A DNA stretch of 43,827 bases from CAZOWW01 sp964583765. Its GTDB lineage: Bacteria > Actinomycetota > Actinomycetes > Actinomycetales > Kineosporiaceae. The position numbers and the translations under genes are program-made. The notes under the pieces were generated by a model. The model was not told the origin of the DNA. It worked only from the letters and a program-made list of their open reading frames with translations, and made no database searches. Positions 28,025-36,355 of the stretch are shown one piece after another; position 1 is the stretch's first letter, and every line of letters begins with the position of its first letter. The stretch spans positions 1 through 43,827 of the forward strand of contig CAZOWW010000028.1 of the NCBI GenBank assembly GCA_964583765.1, given 5' to 3'.

Positions 28025-30882
28025 GCCAGGGCCTCCTCGTACGCCGTGGCCACCGGCGCGCCGTCCGGCAGCGCGTCGTAGAAGTTGGGATCGGCAGCCA
28101 GCACCGCGGTCTGAACGTCCAGGAGCTCGACGACCTTGTCGCCGACCACCACACTTCCGACAAGGGCGTTGTCGTCGATGTCGCTGCGGGTGCCCGGCTG
28201 CTCGGTGGCGATGTCCAGGATCCGTTCGACCACGAAGCCGACGCTGCGTTCCCCGCGGGTGTACACGACCAGCTGGATGCCGCCGTCCATGGACGTCTCG
28301 CCGTAGGCGCCGAGCAGGGAGGACAGCCGGACCAGCGGCATGATGTGCCCGCGGTACTGGACCACCTCGCGACCGCCCACCCGTTCGACGGACGTCGCCT
28401 GGATCTCCTCCAGGCGGGTGACCATGTCCAGCGGGATGGCCGCTCGGCGGTCGCCGGCGACCTCCACCACCAGCACCGGGTCGAGCATCGCCACCGTGCC
28501 CGTGTCCTCGACGGTCGCCGGCCCGCCGCCACCGTTCAGGACGTTGGCACGTCGCGCCAGGGTCGCCGCATCGAGGATCAGCACCACGGAGCCGTCGCCG
28601 AGGATCGTCGCCCCCGCGTAGACGGGGATGCCCTTGAGGTGGCGGCCAAGCGGCTTGACCACGATCTCCTGGGTGTCCAGGACGTCGTCCACGACCAGAC
28701 CGAAGCGCTGCTGCTCGGCGTGCAGGACCACGATGAACCCGCCTCGCAGGTCGTCGCCCAACTTCGCCTCGTCACCGGAGTCGGCGCTGCCGACCGGGAC
28801 CAGACCGAGCTGCTCGTCCAGGCGCACCAACGGCAGCAGCATGTCGCGCAACCGGTACACCGGCGCCCCGGAGATCAACTCGATCCCGCCGCGGGCGTGC
28901 TCGCCGGAGAGCCGCACCAGTTCCAGCACGCTCACCTGCGGCACCGCGTACCGGCGACCGGCGCAGCCGATGGTCAGAGCCGGGATGATCGCCAGGGTGA
29001 GCGGGATGGTCAGGCGGAACGTCGAGCCCCGGCCCACCCAGCTGGTCACGTCAACGGAACCGCCGATGCCCTCGATCCGGGTCTTCACCACGTCCATGCC
29101 GACCCCGCGGCCGGAAACATTGGTGATCTTCTTCGCCATGGAGAATCCGGGCAGGAAGATCAATTGCATGATCTCCCGGTTGGTCATCGTGGAGAGCTGG
29201 ACCTGCGAGACCAGACCGCGCTCCAGGGCCTTGGCCGCGATCCGGGCCGGGTCGATGCCCGCGCCGTCGTCGATGATCTCCAGGTGGACCTGACCGGCCT
29301 CGTGGTAGGCACGCAGGCGCAGCAGGCCCTCGGCGTTCTTGCCAGCAGCCTTGCGCTCCTCGGGACTCTCGATGCCGTGGTCGACCGCGTTGCGCACCAG
29401 GTGGGTCAGCGGGTCCTTGATCGCCTCGAGCACGCTGCGGTCGAGCTCGGTCTCCCGGCCCTCCATCTCGAGACGCACCTGCCGCCCGCACTGCTTGGCC
29501 AGGTCACGGACGACGCGGGGCATCTTGCTCCAGACCGCGTCGACCGGCTGCATCCGGGTCTTCATGACCTGTTCCTGCAGCTCGCTCGTGACCAGGCTGA
29601 GCCGCTGCGCGGAGCGGGCCAGCGAGGAGTCCTTCGTGCTGTCGTGCGCGTCGTCCAACCGGCTCACCAGCTGGTTGCGCGCCAGCACCAACTCACCCAC
29701 CAGACGCATGAGCGAGTCGAGCAGTTCGACATCGACCCGCACCGAGCTGTCCACCACCGAACGCCGGGCGTCCTGGGTCTCCAGGGCCGTCTCGACGGCG
29801 GCCGGCGTGACCTGGCCGTGGTCGACGAGGATCGTTCCGAGAGGGCGAGTGTCCCCCAGGTCCTGTTCCATACGCGCTATCTCCACTGCGTCGGGGGTGG
29901 CGGCCCCGGCCTCCACCAGCACCGCCCCGATGGGCGGCGTGGGCGGGTTCGATTCGGCAACGGACGCGATCTCGGCGGTGTTCTGCGCTCCTTCGGGAGG
30001 GGTCGACGGGGACTGCGGGGCAGGTCCGCCCGTGTCCGCGGCGGAGGCGGCCGGGGTGGCGGCGGACTTGCTCGACCGGCGCCGCTTGGGCGCCGGGGTC
30101 GTGGAGGCCGGCTGGCCGGAGGACGGTGCGACGGCGGGTGTCGGGCCGGCGCCCGCGGCGGACGCCGGTGGAGCCGCCACCTCGGTCGCCGTGGTGGCAC
30201 CCGCACCCGAAGAACCGGTGGCGGCCGGGGTGGTGGCGGCGGCCGCGGCCGCGGGCTTGGCAGTGGTGGCCGCAGTCTTGGCGGTGGCGGAAGAGCCGGC
30301 GGAGGCCGTGGCCGAAGAACCGGCGGAGGCCGTGGTGGTTCCGGCGGTGGGCTTCGCCGCCGACTCGGCGGCAGGCTTGGCCGCGGCAAGCACCGCAGGA
30401 GTCGGGACGGCGGGCTCAGCCGTTCGAGGAGCGGGCACGGCGGCCCCGGCCGCAGGTGTGCTCGCGGCCGGGGCGGGCACTGCAGCGGCAGCCGGCGCGT
30501 CCTCGAGAAGATACGTCAGCTCGCCGATCAGGGCCGCGTGGTCGGCGACGCCCTCGGCCCCGGACTGCTCGATGTTGGCGAGAAGGGCCCGCACCGCATC
30601 CACCAACCGCAGCAGCGCGGTCGAGCGTTCCTCTGTGAAGCGGATCTTGCCGTCACGCAGTCGGCTGAGCAGGCTCTCGCCGACGTGGGTGAGCTGCTCC
30701 AGCTGGTGGAACGCCAGGAATCCACTGGTGCCCTTGATGGTGTGGATCGTGCGGAACACACTCGCCAGCAGGTCCCGCGACCCCGGATTCTGTTCCAGGG
30801 CCAGAAGATCCCGGTCGAGCTGATCGAGATTGTCGTAGGACTCGACCAGGAACTCCGCGACGATCTCGTCGATCGCTTCCAT
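28021..30882 (-). CDS. cheA: Chemotaxis histidine kinase CheA with MshEN-like insert and two CheW domains
   Basis: CheA autophosphorylates and feeds CheY and CheB. The 953-residue protein has an Hpt domain (His47 in RTIHTIKGTSGF) and a long Ala/Pro/Thr-rich linker. Residues 316-371 hold two repeats (IGAVLVEAGAATPDAVE and LGTILVDHGQVTPAAVE, each ending near a Gln) that fit the MshEN cyclic-di-GMP-binding pattern. Then come the dimer domain, an ATPase domain with LVRNAVDHGIESPEERK, IDDGAGIDP and SGRGVGMDVVKTRIEGIGG, and two CheW-like domains. No standard P2 domain is obvious. ATG 30882 is preferred because GGAGGG lies 9 nt upstream. It heads the operon behind a FliA-type promoter. Confidence 0.93.
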   Translation of the reverse strand: MEAIDEIVAEFLVESYDNLDQLDRDLLALEQNPGSRDLLASVFRTIHTIKGTSGFLAFHQLEQLTHVGESLLSRLRDGKIRFTEERSTALLRLVDAVRALLANIEQSGAEGVADHAALIGELTYLLEDAPAAAAVPAPAASTPAAGAAVPAPRTAEPAVPTPAVLAAAKPAAESAAKPTAGTTTASAGSSATASAGSSATAKTAATTAKPAAAAAATTPAATGSSGAGATTATEVAAPPASAAGAGPTPAVAPSSGQPASTTPAPKRRRSSKSAATPAASAADTGGPAPQSPSTPPEGAQNTAEIASVAESNPPTPPIGAVLVEAGAATPDAVEIARMEQDLGDTRPLGTILVDHGQVTPAAVETALETQDARRSVVDSSVRVDVELLDSLMRLVGELVLARNQLVSRLDDAHDSTKDSSLARSAQRLSLVTSELQEQVMKTRMQPVDAVWSKMPRVVRDLAKQCGRQVRLEMEGRETELDRSVLEAIKDPLTHLVRNAVDHGIESPEERKAAGKNAEGLLRLRAYHEAGQVHLEIIDDGAGIDPARIAAKALERGLVSQVQLSTMTNREIMQLIFLPGFSMAKKITNVSGRGVGMDVVKTRIEGIGGSVDVTSWVGRGSTFRLTIPLTLAIIPALTIGCAGRRYAVPQVSVLELVRLSGEHARGGIELISGAPVYRLRDMLLPLVRLDEQLGLVPVGSADSGDEAKLGDDLRGGFIVVLHAEQQRFGLVVDDVLDTQEIVVKPLGRHLKGIPVYAGATILGDGSVVLILDAATLARRANVLNGGGGPATVEDTGTVAMLDPVLVVEVAGDRRAAIPLDMVTRLEEIQATSVERVGGREVVQYRGHIMPLVRLSSLLGAYGETSMDGGIQLVVYTRGERSVGFVVERILDIATEQPGTRSDIDDNALVGSVVVGDKVVELLDVQTAVLAADPNFYDALPDGAPVATAYEEALA

Positions 30883-30952
30883 CGACGTACATCCCTCCAC
30901 CCCACGGCGCTACCGACCGTGAACCGCGGTCTGGCGCGGCCCGATGGGGTAT

Positions 30953-30980
30953 GCATCGGTCCGGTGCGGGCCGACTTGAG
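30953..30980 (-). promoter_or_regulatory. FliA-type promoter of the chemotaxis operon
   Basis: On the minus strand CTCA (30980-30977), 16 nt, then ACCGATGC (30960-30953). The octamer is identical to that before fliM, and both read CTCAAG at the upstream element. Start of transcription would fall about 63 nt before the cheA ATG. Confidence 0.65.
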
Positions 30981-31062
30981 AGGAGGGGTGATCCGGGCAA
31001 CCTGACTGGGCCGTTCGGGTCACGCGCGGACGCCGGAACAACGATCGGTGGAATCGACGCCA

Positions 31063-31160
31063 GTACCGGTCGGGTCAGAGCTGGGGCGGCTCGGGCACCC
31101 GTGAGGTCAGAGCTGGGGCGACGCGGGTACCGGTCGGGTCAGAGCTGGTACCGGTCGACG
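31063..31160. repeat. 32-bp tandem repeat at the 3' end of the gene next to cheA
   Basis: Three units 32 bp apart, starting at about 31063, 31095 and 31127. Each contains GGTCAGAGCTGG. The third unit includes the stop codon and last codons (RYQL) of the 31139-32200 gene, so the other two look like duplicated copies of that gene end. Confidence 0.85.
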
Positions 31161-32200
31161 CGGAAGCCGTCCTCGTCGACGACGAGGCCCGAGGTCACCT
31201 CGATCACCGCAAGGGTGATCGCGGCGATGACGGGCTTGACCTGCTTCCGGGAGGCGAGATAGGCCGCCGAGGGTGTGCGGCGTTCCCGTTCCGCCGGATC
31301 CGGCGGCATCCACCGGATCTCGTAGGTGACGAAGGAGCGTGACGCCCACTCCTCGCCCGCGACGGCAGGCTCGACCCCCTCAGCGACGTGCGCGAGCACC
31401 TCGACCGCGCCGTCCTGGGCGCCTGGCCCCACCTCACCGACCAACGCATAGGCGTCGAGGATGTCGGGGGCCGCCAATGCGTTCATGTCCATGCGGTCCG
31501 CGTGGGCGTGCAGCGCCTCCAGCTCATCCGCACGCAGGGGCTCGTCGGCCAGAGCCTCGGCGATCACCGCACCCGAATAGACCGCCTCCCCGGGACCGGC
31601 CCACTCCTCCCCCTCGGTGGCCAACCGCACCGACGGCAACTCCCGGGCGACGACCCCGCACAGCACCTCGGGATCCACCCAGAACGGCGCGTGCACCAGG
31701 TGGTCGACCGCACGATCCGGGTCGGGCTGGACCACCTCGAAACTGCCGGCCATCCGCACAGCACCACCGATCCGGCGCGCCAGACTCACGAGCAGGTGCA
31801 GAGCTCGGGCCTCGTCACGCCAGGGAAGGCCCTCCGGGAAGGCGAAGGCGAAACCGTCCCGGTCGTCGGTGCCCGGCAGGGGCGGGTCCTCGCGGTCGAC
31901 AGGGGTGTTCAGGCTGAAGACCACCGTCCAGGGCATCGGTACCGCCGCATCGACGGCGTCCTCCATGGACAGCTCGAACGGGCCGGTGATCCGGGTCTCC
32001 CGACCCAACTGCACCTCCCCGGTCTCGCCCAGCCTGCTGGTCGGCACCCAGTCGCGGACCAACTGGTCGACGACATCCAGCGGCACCGTGCTCGGCACCA
32101 GCAACAGGTGGTGGGCGGCGAGCTCCCGGGCGGTGAGCTCGACCTCCTCACCGGGAGCATCGGCGTCGTCTCTGCGGAACCATCCGCGGCGCGCAGCCAT
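31139..32200 (-). CDS. Conserved-looking hypothetical protein downstream of dcd
   Basis: The 353-residue product is not recognised. It is acidic, soluble in appearance and has no signal peptide or membrane segment. Visible features are a charged start (MAARRGWFRRDDADAPGEEV), a segment FAFAFPEGLPWRDEARALHL, and a C-terminal part with FVTYEIRWMPPDPAERER and VIAAITLAVIEVTSGLVVDE. Even codon use and full length suggest a real protein. ATG 32200 lies 7 bp after the dcd stop, with GAGG-like sequence at the junction, so it is probably cotranscribed with dcd. A link to nucleotide metabolism is only suggested by position. Confidence 0.7.
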   Translation of the reverse strand: MAARRGWFRRDDADAPGEEVELTARELAAHHLLLVPSTVPLDVVDQLVRDWVPTSRLGETGEVQLGRETRITGPFELSMEDAVDAAVPMPWTVVFSLNTPVDREDPPLPGTDDRDGFAFAFPEGLPWRDEARALHLLVSLARRIGGAVRMAGSFEVVQPDPDRAVDHLVHAPFWVDPEVLCGVVARELPSVRLATEGEEWAGPGEAVYSGAVIAEALADEPLRADELEALHAHADRMDMNALAAPDILDAYALVGEVGPGAQDGAVEVLAHVAEGVEPAVAGEEWASRSFVTYEIRWMPPDPAERERRTPSAAYLASRKQVKPVIAAITLAVIEVTSGLVVDEDGFRVDRYQL

Positions 32201-32207
32201 CGATGCC

Positions 32208-32783
32208 TCAGACCGACGTGCGGTGGAAGGACAGGTACGACCGGCTGGCCGTGGGCCCGCGCTGTCCCTGGTACCGCGACCCGTGACAGGTCGCACCGTA
32301 GGGGTGCTCAGCGGGGCTGGACAGCTGGAAGAAGCAGAGCTGACCGATCTTCATACCAGGCCACAGCTTGATCGGCAGGGTGGCGACATTCGAGAGCTCC
32401 AGCGTCACGTGCCCGCAGAAACCCGGATCGATGAACCCTGCCGTCGAGTGCGTGAGCAGCCCCAGGCGTCCCAGGCTGGACTTGCCCTCGAGCCGGGCGG
32501 CGACGTCCGCGGGCAATGTCACCACCTCGAGGGTGGAGGCCAGCACGAACTCCCCGGGGTGCAGCACGAAGGCGTCGCCGTCGTTCACCTCGACCAGATG
32601 TGTCAGCTCAGGCTGTTCCTCGGCCGGATCGATCACTGCGTACTTGTGGTTGTCGAAGAGCCGGAAGTAGCGGTCGATGCGGACGTCGACGCTCGACGGC
32701 TGGATCATCTCGGGGTCGTACGGGTCGAGCACGACCCGACGAGCCTCCAGCTCGGCACGAATGTCCTGGTCGGAGAGCAACAC
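32208..32783 (-). CDS. dcd: dCTP deaminase, probably bifunctional with dUTPase
   Basis: The enzyme converts dCTP towards dUMP for thymidylate synthesis. The 191-residue product closely follows the Mycobacterium tuberculosis bifunctional dCTP deaminase/dUTPase: QPSSVDVRIDRYFRLFDNH, ARLEGKSSLGRLGLLTHST, AGFIDPGFCGHVTLELSN and GSRYQGQRGPTASRSY. Glu129 aligns with the catalytic glutamate. Release of diphosphate as well as ammonia is therefore likely but inferred from that similarity. The start is GTG 32783, immediately downstream of a minus-10-like element, so the message may be leaderless. Confidence 0.96.
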   Translation of the reverse strand: MLLSDQDIRAELEARRVVLDPYDPEMIQPSSVDVRIDRYFRLFDNHKYAVIDPAEEQPELTHLVEVNDGDAFVLHPGEFVLASTLEVVTLPADVAARLEGKSSLGRLGLLTHSTAGFIDPGFCGHVTLELSNVATLPIKLWPGMKIGQLCFFQLSSPAEHPYGATCHGSRYQGQRGPTASRSYLSFHRTSV

Positions 32784-32789
32784 GGTGAC

Positions 32790-32820
32790 ACGCTACCTGG
32801 CGCACGAACGGCCGTGTCCA
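32790..32820 (-). promoter_or_regulatory. Candidate leaderless promoter of dcd
   Basis: On the minus strand TGGACA (32820-32815) and TAGCGT (32795-32790) are spaced 19 nt apart, and the GTG start lies 6 nt after TAGCGT. This TANNNT-N6-GTG layout is typical of leaderless genes in actinomycetes. No ribosome binding site is present. Confidence 0.5.
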
Positions 32821-32845
32821 GCCCTGTGCCCGGCGCCGGCTCGGG

Positions 32846-33018
32846 GTAGGCCGGATGCGGACCCGAAGTGGGCCCGGCGCAGACCCCCGGTGGGCCGGAT
32901 GCGGACCCAGGGTGAGTTGGGCGCAGACCCCGGGTAGGCCAGGCGCAGACCCGGGGTGGGCCCGATGCAGCCCCCTGGGTGGGTTTGATGCCAGCTCGGG
33001 GTGAGCTCGGTTGAGGGG
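32846..33018. repeat. 22-bp tandem repeat array, nearly eight units, upstream of dcd
   Basis: Units start at 32846, 32868, 32890, 32912, 32934, 32956, 32979 and 33001 (one extra base before the seventh). The rough consensus is GTGGGCCGGATGCGGACCCG, with decay towards the right. It fills about half of the 364-bp region 32784-33147 between the dcd start and the end of the next gene. The remaining 130 bp show no gene. Confidence 0.9.
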
Positions 33019-33147
33019 CAGGTCATGGAGCGGTCCTCACGGCGGCAGTGAGGCTCTTCCCGGTACTGCCGAGGACTGCCGAGGAAACGCTCATGGCGAC
33101 GTGGCTCAGAACGCGTGCGGTCGTCCGGATCGCGGGCAGGAGGCCGA

Positions 33148-34230
33148 TCAAGCCGCCGGCAACTGTGCCGAAGCGGTGACGGGGCTGTTGTTCACCGTGT
33201 ACACGGCGCCGTCATCCGCGTGCAGGACGACCCGAACCGTGCTGCCATGGGCGTCACGGGCCGCGGTCGCGGACACGAAGTAGGCCGCTCCGTGCGCTCG
33301 GCCCAACAGATGCGAGCCGACCCAGATCTCGGCATAGCCCTGGCCCTGGGTGTAGGTGCCGTCCTCGGTCGTCGGCCCCCACCGGAAGCGGGTGGTCACC
33401 AGCCGCACGGCCCATTGGGTGGAGTCCACCCGCGTCACCACGAGCTGAATGCGCGGCGCCACGGCTGCGGGCAGGTCGTGGGTCGAAGTGCGCAGGTGTC
33501 CGGTGGAGAGGGACATCTGGCTGGGCGTGGACGAGTCTGCCGCACCGTTCCGGGCCATGTTGATCGCCATGAGACCCACGGAGACCGCGATCCCGGCGAG
33601 ACCCAGGAACAAGATCCCGGCGCGCAGCGCCGAGCCCCAGCTCGACGCCGGCTTGCTCGCAAGGCCCCGGCGCACCAATTCGGCGCGGACGTACTCGCGG
33701 TAGGCGACCTCGTCGTACTGGTATCCCCGGGCCGAGGCGTAGGCCGACGCACCCTCGTCGTCCTGCTCGTCCTCGTCGTCCTGCGGGTAGATGTCGGCGG
33801 CGGAATCCCGGTCGTCCTGCGGGTACAGGGTGTCCTTCCCGTCCTCACTCTCCGGCAGGGAAGGGTCCTCGGCCGCACGGAGGGCAGCGGAGCTCTGCGG
33901 GTGGTCGTCCACCGGAACACGCCCGTCGGCACCGACGCCCCGGCCGATGTCCACGGTGTGTCGATCAGTGCCAGGGCGCTCCGGCGCGCGAGACGAAGAC
34001 TGGCTCATAGGTGTGGCGGCCCCGGCAGCCTGATGGGAGGCCTGCGCCACTGCTCCGGCAGGGACGGCCTCGCCGGTCAGACCGGAGTCCTGACGCCGGA
34101 GCGGATTCGCCCGTACACGTCCCCACCACGGACCGGCAGCTGCACCGGACCGACCAGTGGTGGCACCGTCCCCGGGATCGGTGGTTGTCGGGCCGGGTAC
34201 GTCGTCCCGAGGCGGGGTCTGTCCACCCAC
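33148..34230 (-). CDS. Single-pass membrane protein of unknown function
   Basis: The 360-residue product has a long disordered acidic N-terminal half with Asp/Glu runs and a twice-occurring YPQDD motif. A segment YQYDEVAYREYVRAELVRRG follows, then one membrane helix (ALRAGILFLGLAGIAVSVGL). The outer domain of about 130 residues contains TYTQGQGYAEIWVGSHLLG. The orientation inside-to-outside is inferred from the basic residues before the helix. No family was recognised. GTG 34230 is well supported: AGGAGG lies 5 nt upstream. It is close to the tRNA but on the other strand. Confidence 0.7.
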   Translation of the reverse strand: MGGQTPPRDDVPGPTTTDPGDGATTGRSGAAAGPWWGRVRANPLRRQDSGLTGEAVPAGAVAQASHQAAGAATPMSQSSSRAPERPGTDRHTVDIGRGVGADGRVPVDDHPQSSAALRAAEDPSLPESEDGKDTLYPQDDRDSAADIYPQDDEDEQDDEGASAYASARGYQYDEVAYREYVRAELVRRGLASKPASSWGSALRAGILFLGLAGIAVSVGLMAINMARNGAADSSTPSQMSLSTGHLRTSTHDLPAAVAPRIQLVVTRVDSTQWAVRLVTTRFRWGPTTEDGTYTQGQGYAEIWVGSHLLGRAHGAAYFVSATAARDAHGSTVRVVLHADDGAVYTVNNSPVTASAQLPAA

Positions 34231-34399
34231 AAGGACCTCCTGAGCCGCTGGTACGGGCGAATGGCGCGGCCAGGGTACGGTGCACGTGGACGGATCGGGT
34301 GGCGGATGGCCGAACTACCCGCGTCCGTCCCGGGTCGGGGGACCGCACCAGAAGCCGGGAGTTGCTACAGTGTGGTCGCAAGCTCGGCAGAAACGCCGT

Positions 34400-34473
34400 G
34401 CGGGTGTAGTTCAATGGTAGAACATCAGCTTCCCAAGCTGACAGTGCGGGTTCGATTCCCGTCACCCGCTCCA
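34400..34473 (+). tRNA. tRNA-Gly(CCC), with encoded CCA
   Basis: The cloverleaf is complete: acceptor GCGGGTG pairs with CACCCGC, the anticodon stem TCAGC/GCTGA encloses loop TTCCCAA giving anticodon CCC, and the T loop reads TTCGATT. CCA is encoded at 34471-34473. A TACAGT at 34366-34371 may be its minus-10 element. The 3' half is the probable integration target of the element to the right. Confidence 0.95.
34437..34473. other. Probable attachment site (attL) in the tRNA 3' part
   Basis: The integrase gene ends 100 bp beyond the tRNA and points at it. Tyrosine integrases of such elements usually recombine within the tRNA anticodon-to-3'-end segment, which is regenerated on insertion. The exact core cannot be set without attR. 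Confidence 0.5.
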
Positions 34474-34479
34474 ACAACA

Positions 34480-34519
34480 AAGGGCCAGGTCAGAGGGGCA
34501 ATCCTCTGTCCCGGCCCTT
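34480..34519 (+). terminator. Terminator after tRNA-Gly
   Basis: AAGGGCC (34480-34486) pairs with GGCCCTT (34513-34519), and within it CAGAGG (34491-34496) pairs with CCTCTG (34503-34508), plus two extra GC pairs. It follows the tRNA directly. Confidence 0.75.
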
Positions 34520-34575
34520 CGTCGTAACCCGGTCAAAATTGCCCGTCGTGCCCACAACGTGCCCAGAGCGCTCTC

Positions 34576-35775
34576 TCAGCCCACCCGGACAAGCGCCCCC
34601 GCGGCCCCGTCGTCCCCGTCCCCCTCTCTCTTCTCCGGCTCCCCACGCACGTGCTCAGGGGCGCCCTCAACCTCCAGGAGGGCGTCCAGAGCGGCGGCTA
34701 CCGCGCGGTCGGCGCCCGAGGTGGCGTGCTGATAGATCAGTGCGGCGCGAGGGTTGTCGTGGCCCATGCGGGCCATGAGGTCCCGCAGACTGGTCCCGGT
34801 CTGGGCTGCCAGGGTGTTGCCCGTGTGTCGGAGGTCGTGGAAGTGCAGACCAGGCACTCCGACCTCCCCGACCACCTGACGCCACCTGACGATCTTGTTG
34901 AAGTTCCCTCGCCAGATGGTCTTGCCGTTCTCAGTCGTGAACACGAACGAGTCCGGCCATTCCTTCACGTGGGCATCGACGTGAGCCCGGAGGACAGGGA
35001 TGACCGTTCCCGGGATGGAGACCGTGCGCACTCCCGCCCTGGACTTGGGCGGCCCGAGGACCAGCCCCTTGCCTCGCTGCTCGGTGAAGGCGTGCCGGAC
35101 ACGCACCGTTCCGGCCTCCAGGTCGAGGTCACACCGTTGGAGGGCGGTCACTTCGCCCCAGCGTAGGCAGGCGAAAGTGGCCAGCAGGATGAGCGCTCGA
35201 AACCTCTCGGGGACCTTGTCGGCCAGACTCATGACCTGCCGGACAGTGAGAACGGGTCGTTCCGCGGGGTGCTCCTGGTCGGCCCCTGGGATCCGGCAGG
35301 GGTTCACCCGGATCACCTCGTCTTCCCTCACAGCGGTGTTCAGAATGGCCCGCAAGAGCCGGTAGGCCTTGGCCACTCCGTTCTCGGACACCCCGGTCGC
35401 CAGGAGCTTGACTCGCCAGCGACGGACCATGGGTGTCGTGAGGTTCCCGAGCTCGACCTCTCCCAGATGGGGGATGACGTGGGTGTTCAGGATCCAGGTG
35501 TAGAGCGCCACCGTCCGTGGCCGGAGCTTGGGACGCTCCTTGATCCATTCAGTGGAGTAGTCGCGCACCTTCACCTTGCCCTTGGACGGATCGACCCACT
35601 CCCGGCGCATGAGCTGGGCCTCAAGCAGGGTCAGGTACCGATCCGCTTCGGTCCTCGTGGCGAAGGTCTCCTGTGCGGCCTTGCGGATGCCATCGAGTCC
35701 CCAGTAGCGGACCTGGAATCGCCCTGAGGGCAGCATCCGAACGGAACCGAATCGACGAACCAATTTCCTCGGCAT
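34576..35775 (-). CDS. int: Tyrosine-type site-specific integrase
   Basis: The enzyme integrates and excises the element. The 399-residue product has an N-terminal arm-binding part, a SAM-like core-binding domain (about 70-160) and the catalytic domain with Arg205 (CLRWGE), Lys244, His313-x-x-Arg316 (HFHDLRHTGNTLAA), His339 (MGHDN) and nucleophile Tyr348 (ALIYQHATSG). All key residues are intact, so it should be active. The C-terminus is short and acidic. The start lies 2 bp after the xis stop, so the two are cotranscribed and probably translationally linked. Confidence 0.95.
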   Translation of the reverse strand: MPRKLVRRFGSVRMLPSGRFQVRYWGLDGIRKAAQETFATRTEADRYLTLLEAQLMRREWVDPSKGKVKVRDYSTEWIKERPKLRPRTVALYTWILNTHVIPHLGEVELGNLTTPMVRRWRVKLLATGVSENGVAKAYRLLRAILNTAVREDEVIRVNPCRIPGADQEHPAERPVLTVRQVMSLADKVPERFRALILLATFACLRWGEVTALQRCDLDLEAGTVRVRHAFTEQRGKGLVLGPPKSRAGVRTVSIPGTVIPVLRAHVDAHVKEWPDSFVFTTENGKTIWRGNFNKIVRWRQVVGEVGVPGLHFHDLRHTGNTLAAQTGTSLRDLMARMGHDNPRAALIYQHATSGADRAVAAALDALLEVEGAPEHVRGEPEKREGDGDDGAAGALVRVG

Positions 35776-35777
35776 TG

Positions 35778-36095
35778 TTAGGCAGCCCTCCTGAGGTCTC
35801 GCCAGACGGTGTCGTAGGTGATGGGCTCGACCCGGCCGGCTTGAATGTGCGCGGCCAGATCGGCGGGGTCGATGCGCACAGAGCGTCCGAAGCGGTGGAA
35901 GGCAATACGACGTTCGGCGACCAGGCGACGGACGTAGCGAGCGCTCATGTGCAGGCGGGTCGCGGCGTCTTCGATGGTCAGGAGTTCGTCAGTCGGGGCG
36001 AGCGTCGTGGGGGTGGTGATGTGGTCCTCCGGGGCGGTAGTGGGGGTGGGCTGGACCAGGTGGGGGTGCCGTGGGGTGTTCTGGCGGGTGGGCAA
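35778..36095 (-). CDS. xis: Excisionase-type HTH protein
   Basis: The C-terminal 60 residues are a MerR-like winged helix of the excisionase class: LLTIEDAATRLHMSARYVRR, then ERRIAFHRFGRSVRIDPADL. The protein should bend attachment-site DNA and help Int excise the element. I prefer TTG 36095 (105 residues) because GGAGGA lies 9 nt upstream; the frame is open to a GTG at 36278. That longer form would translate a region of inverted repeats and low-complexity TVV sequence and lacks a spaced ribosome binding site. It ends 2 bp before int. Confidence 0.8.
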   Translation of the reverse strand: MPTRQNTPRHPHLVQPTPTTAPEDHITTPTTLAPTDELLTIEDAATRLHMSARYVRRLVAERRIAFHRFGRSVRIDPADLAAHIQAGRVEPITYDTVWRDLRRAA

Positions 36096-36123
36096 GGTGG
36101 GGTGTCCTCCGAAGCGCGTGGAA

Positions 36124-36355
36124 TTGACCGTCACCACCGTCACCACCGTCACCCGGGCGCGTTTGTGCAGGTCAGGGCGGTGTGGGTGGTGACTGGAGGG
36201 TGACTGGAGGGTGACTGGAGCACCGGGCGGGTAAGAGCGGGTGACTGAACGGCCCGGCGGTGCGGGCCGTTCAGTCACCCTCCAGTCACCTGTTGATCTC
36301 GCATTTGCGCAGGTCAGGGCCGGTCGGTGACTGGGGTGACGGTGGTGACGGTGGA
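36124..36355. repeat. Iteron-like direct and inverted repeat region
   Basis: Three direct GTGACTGGAGG units lie at 36189, 36200 and 36211 (last base differs). An inverted copy lies at 36279-36289, and perfect 16-bp arms (GTGACTGAACGGCCCG at 36241-36256, complement at 36263-36278) enclose 6 nt. Outer GTCACC-rich and GGTGAC-rich arms lie at 36124-36153 and 36327-36355. GCAGGTCAGGGC occurs twice (about 36167 and 36310). It separates xis from the ATPase gene and could be an origin, operator or terminator. Confidence 0.8.

Noticed and set aside
32846..33018. CRISPR-like array upstream of dcd
   Set aside because: Units are contiguous 22-bp tandem repeats without unique spacers, and no cas genes are present.
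36096..36278. Longer xis start at GTG 36278
   Set aside because: The added 61 residues are translated inverted repeats and TVV low complexity, and the GTG directly abuts its only GGAGG. TTG 36095 has properly spaced GGAGGA.
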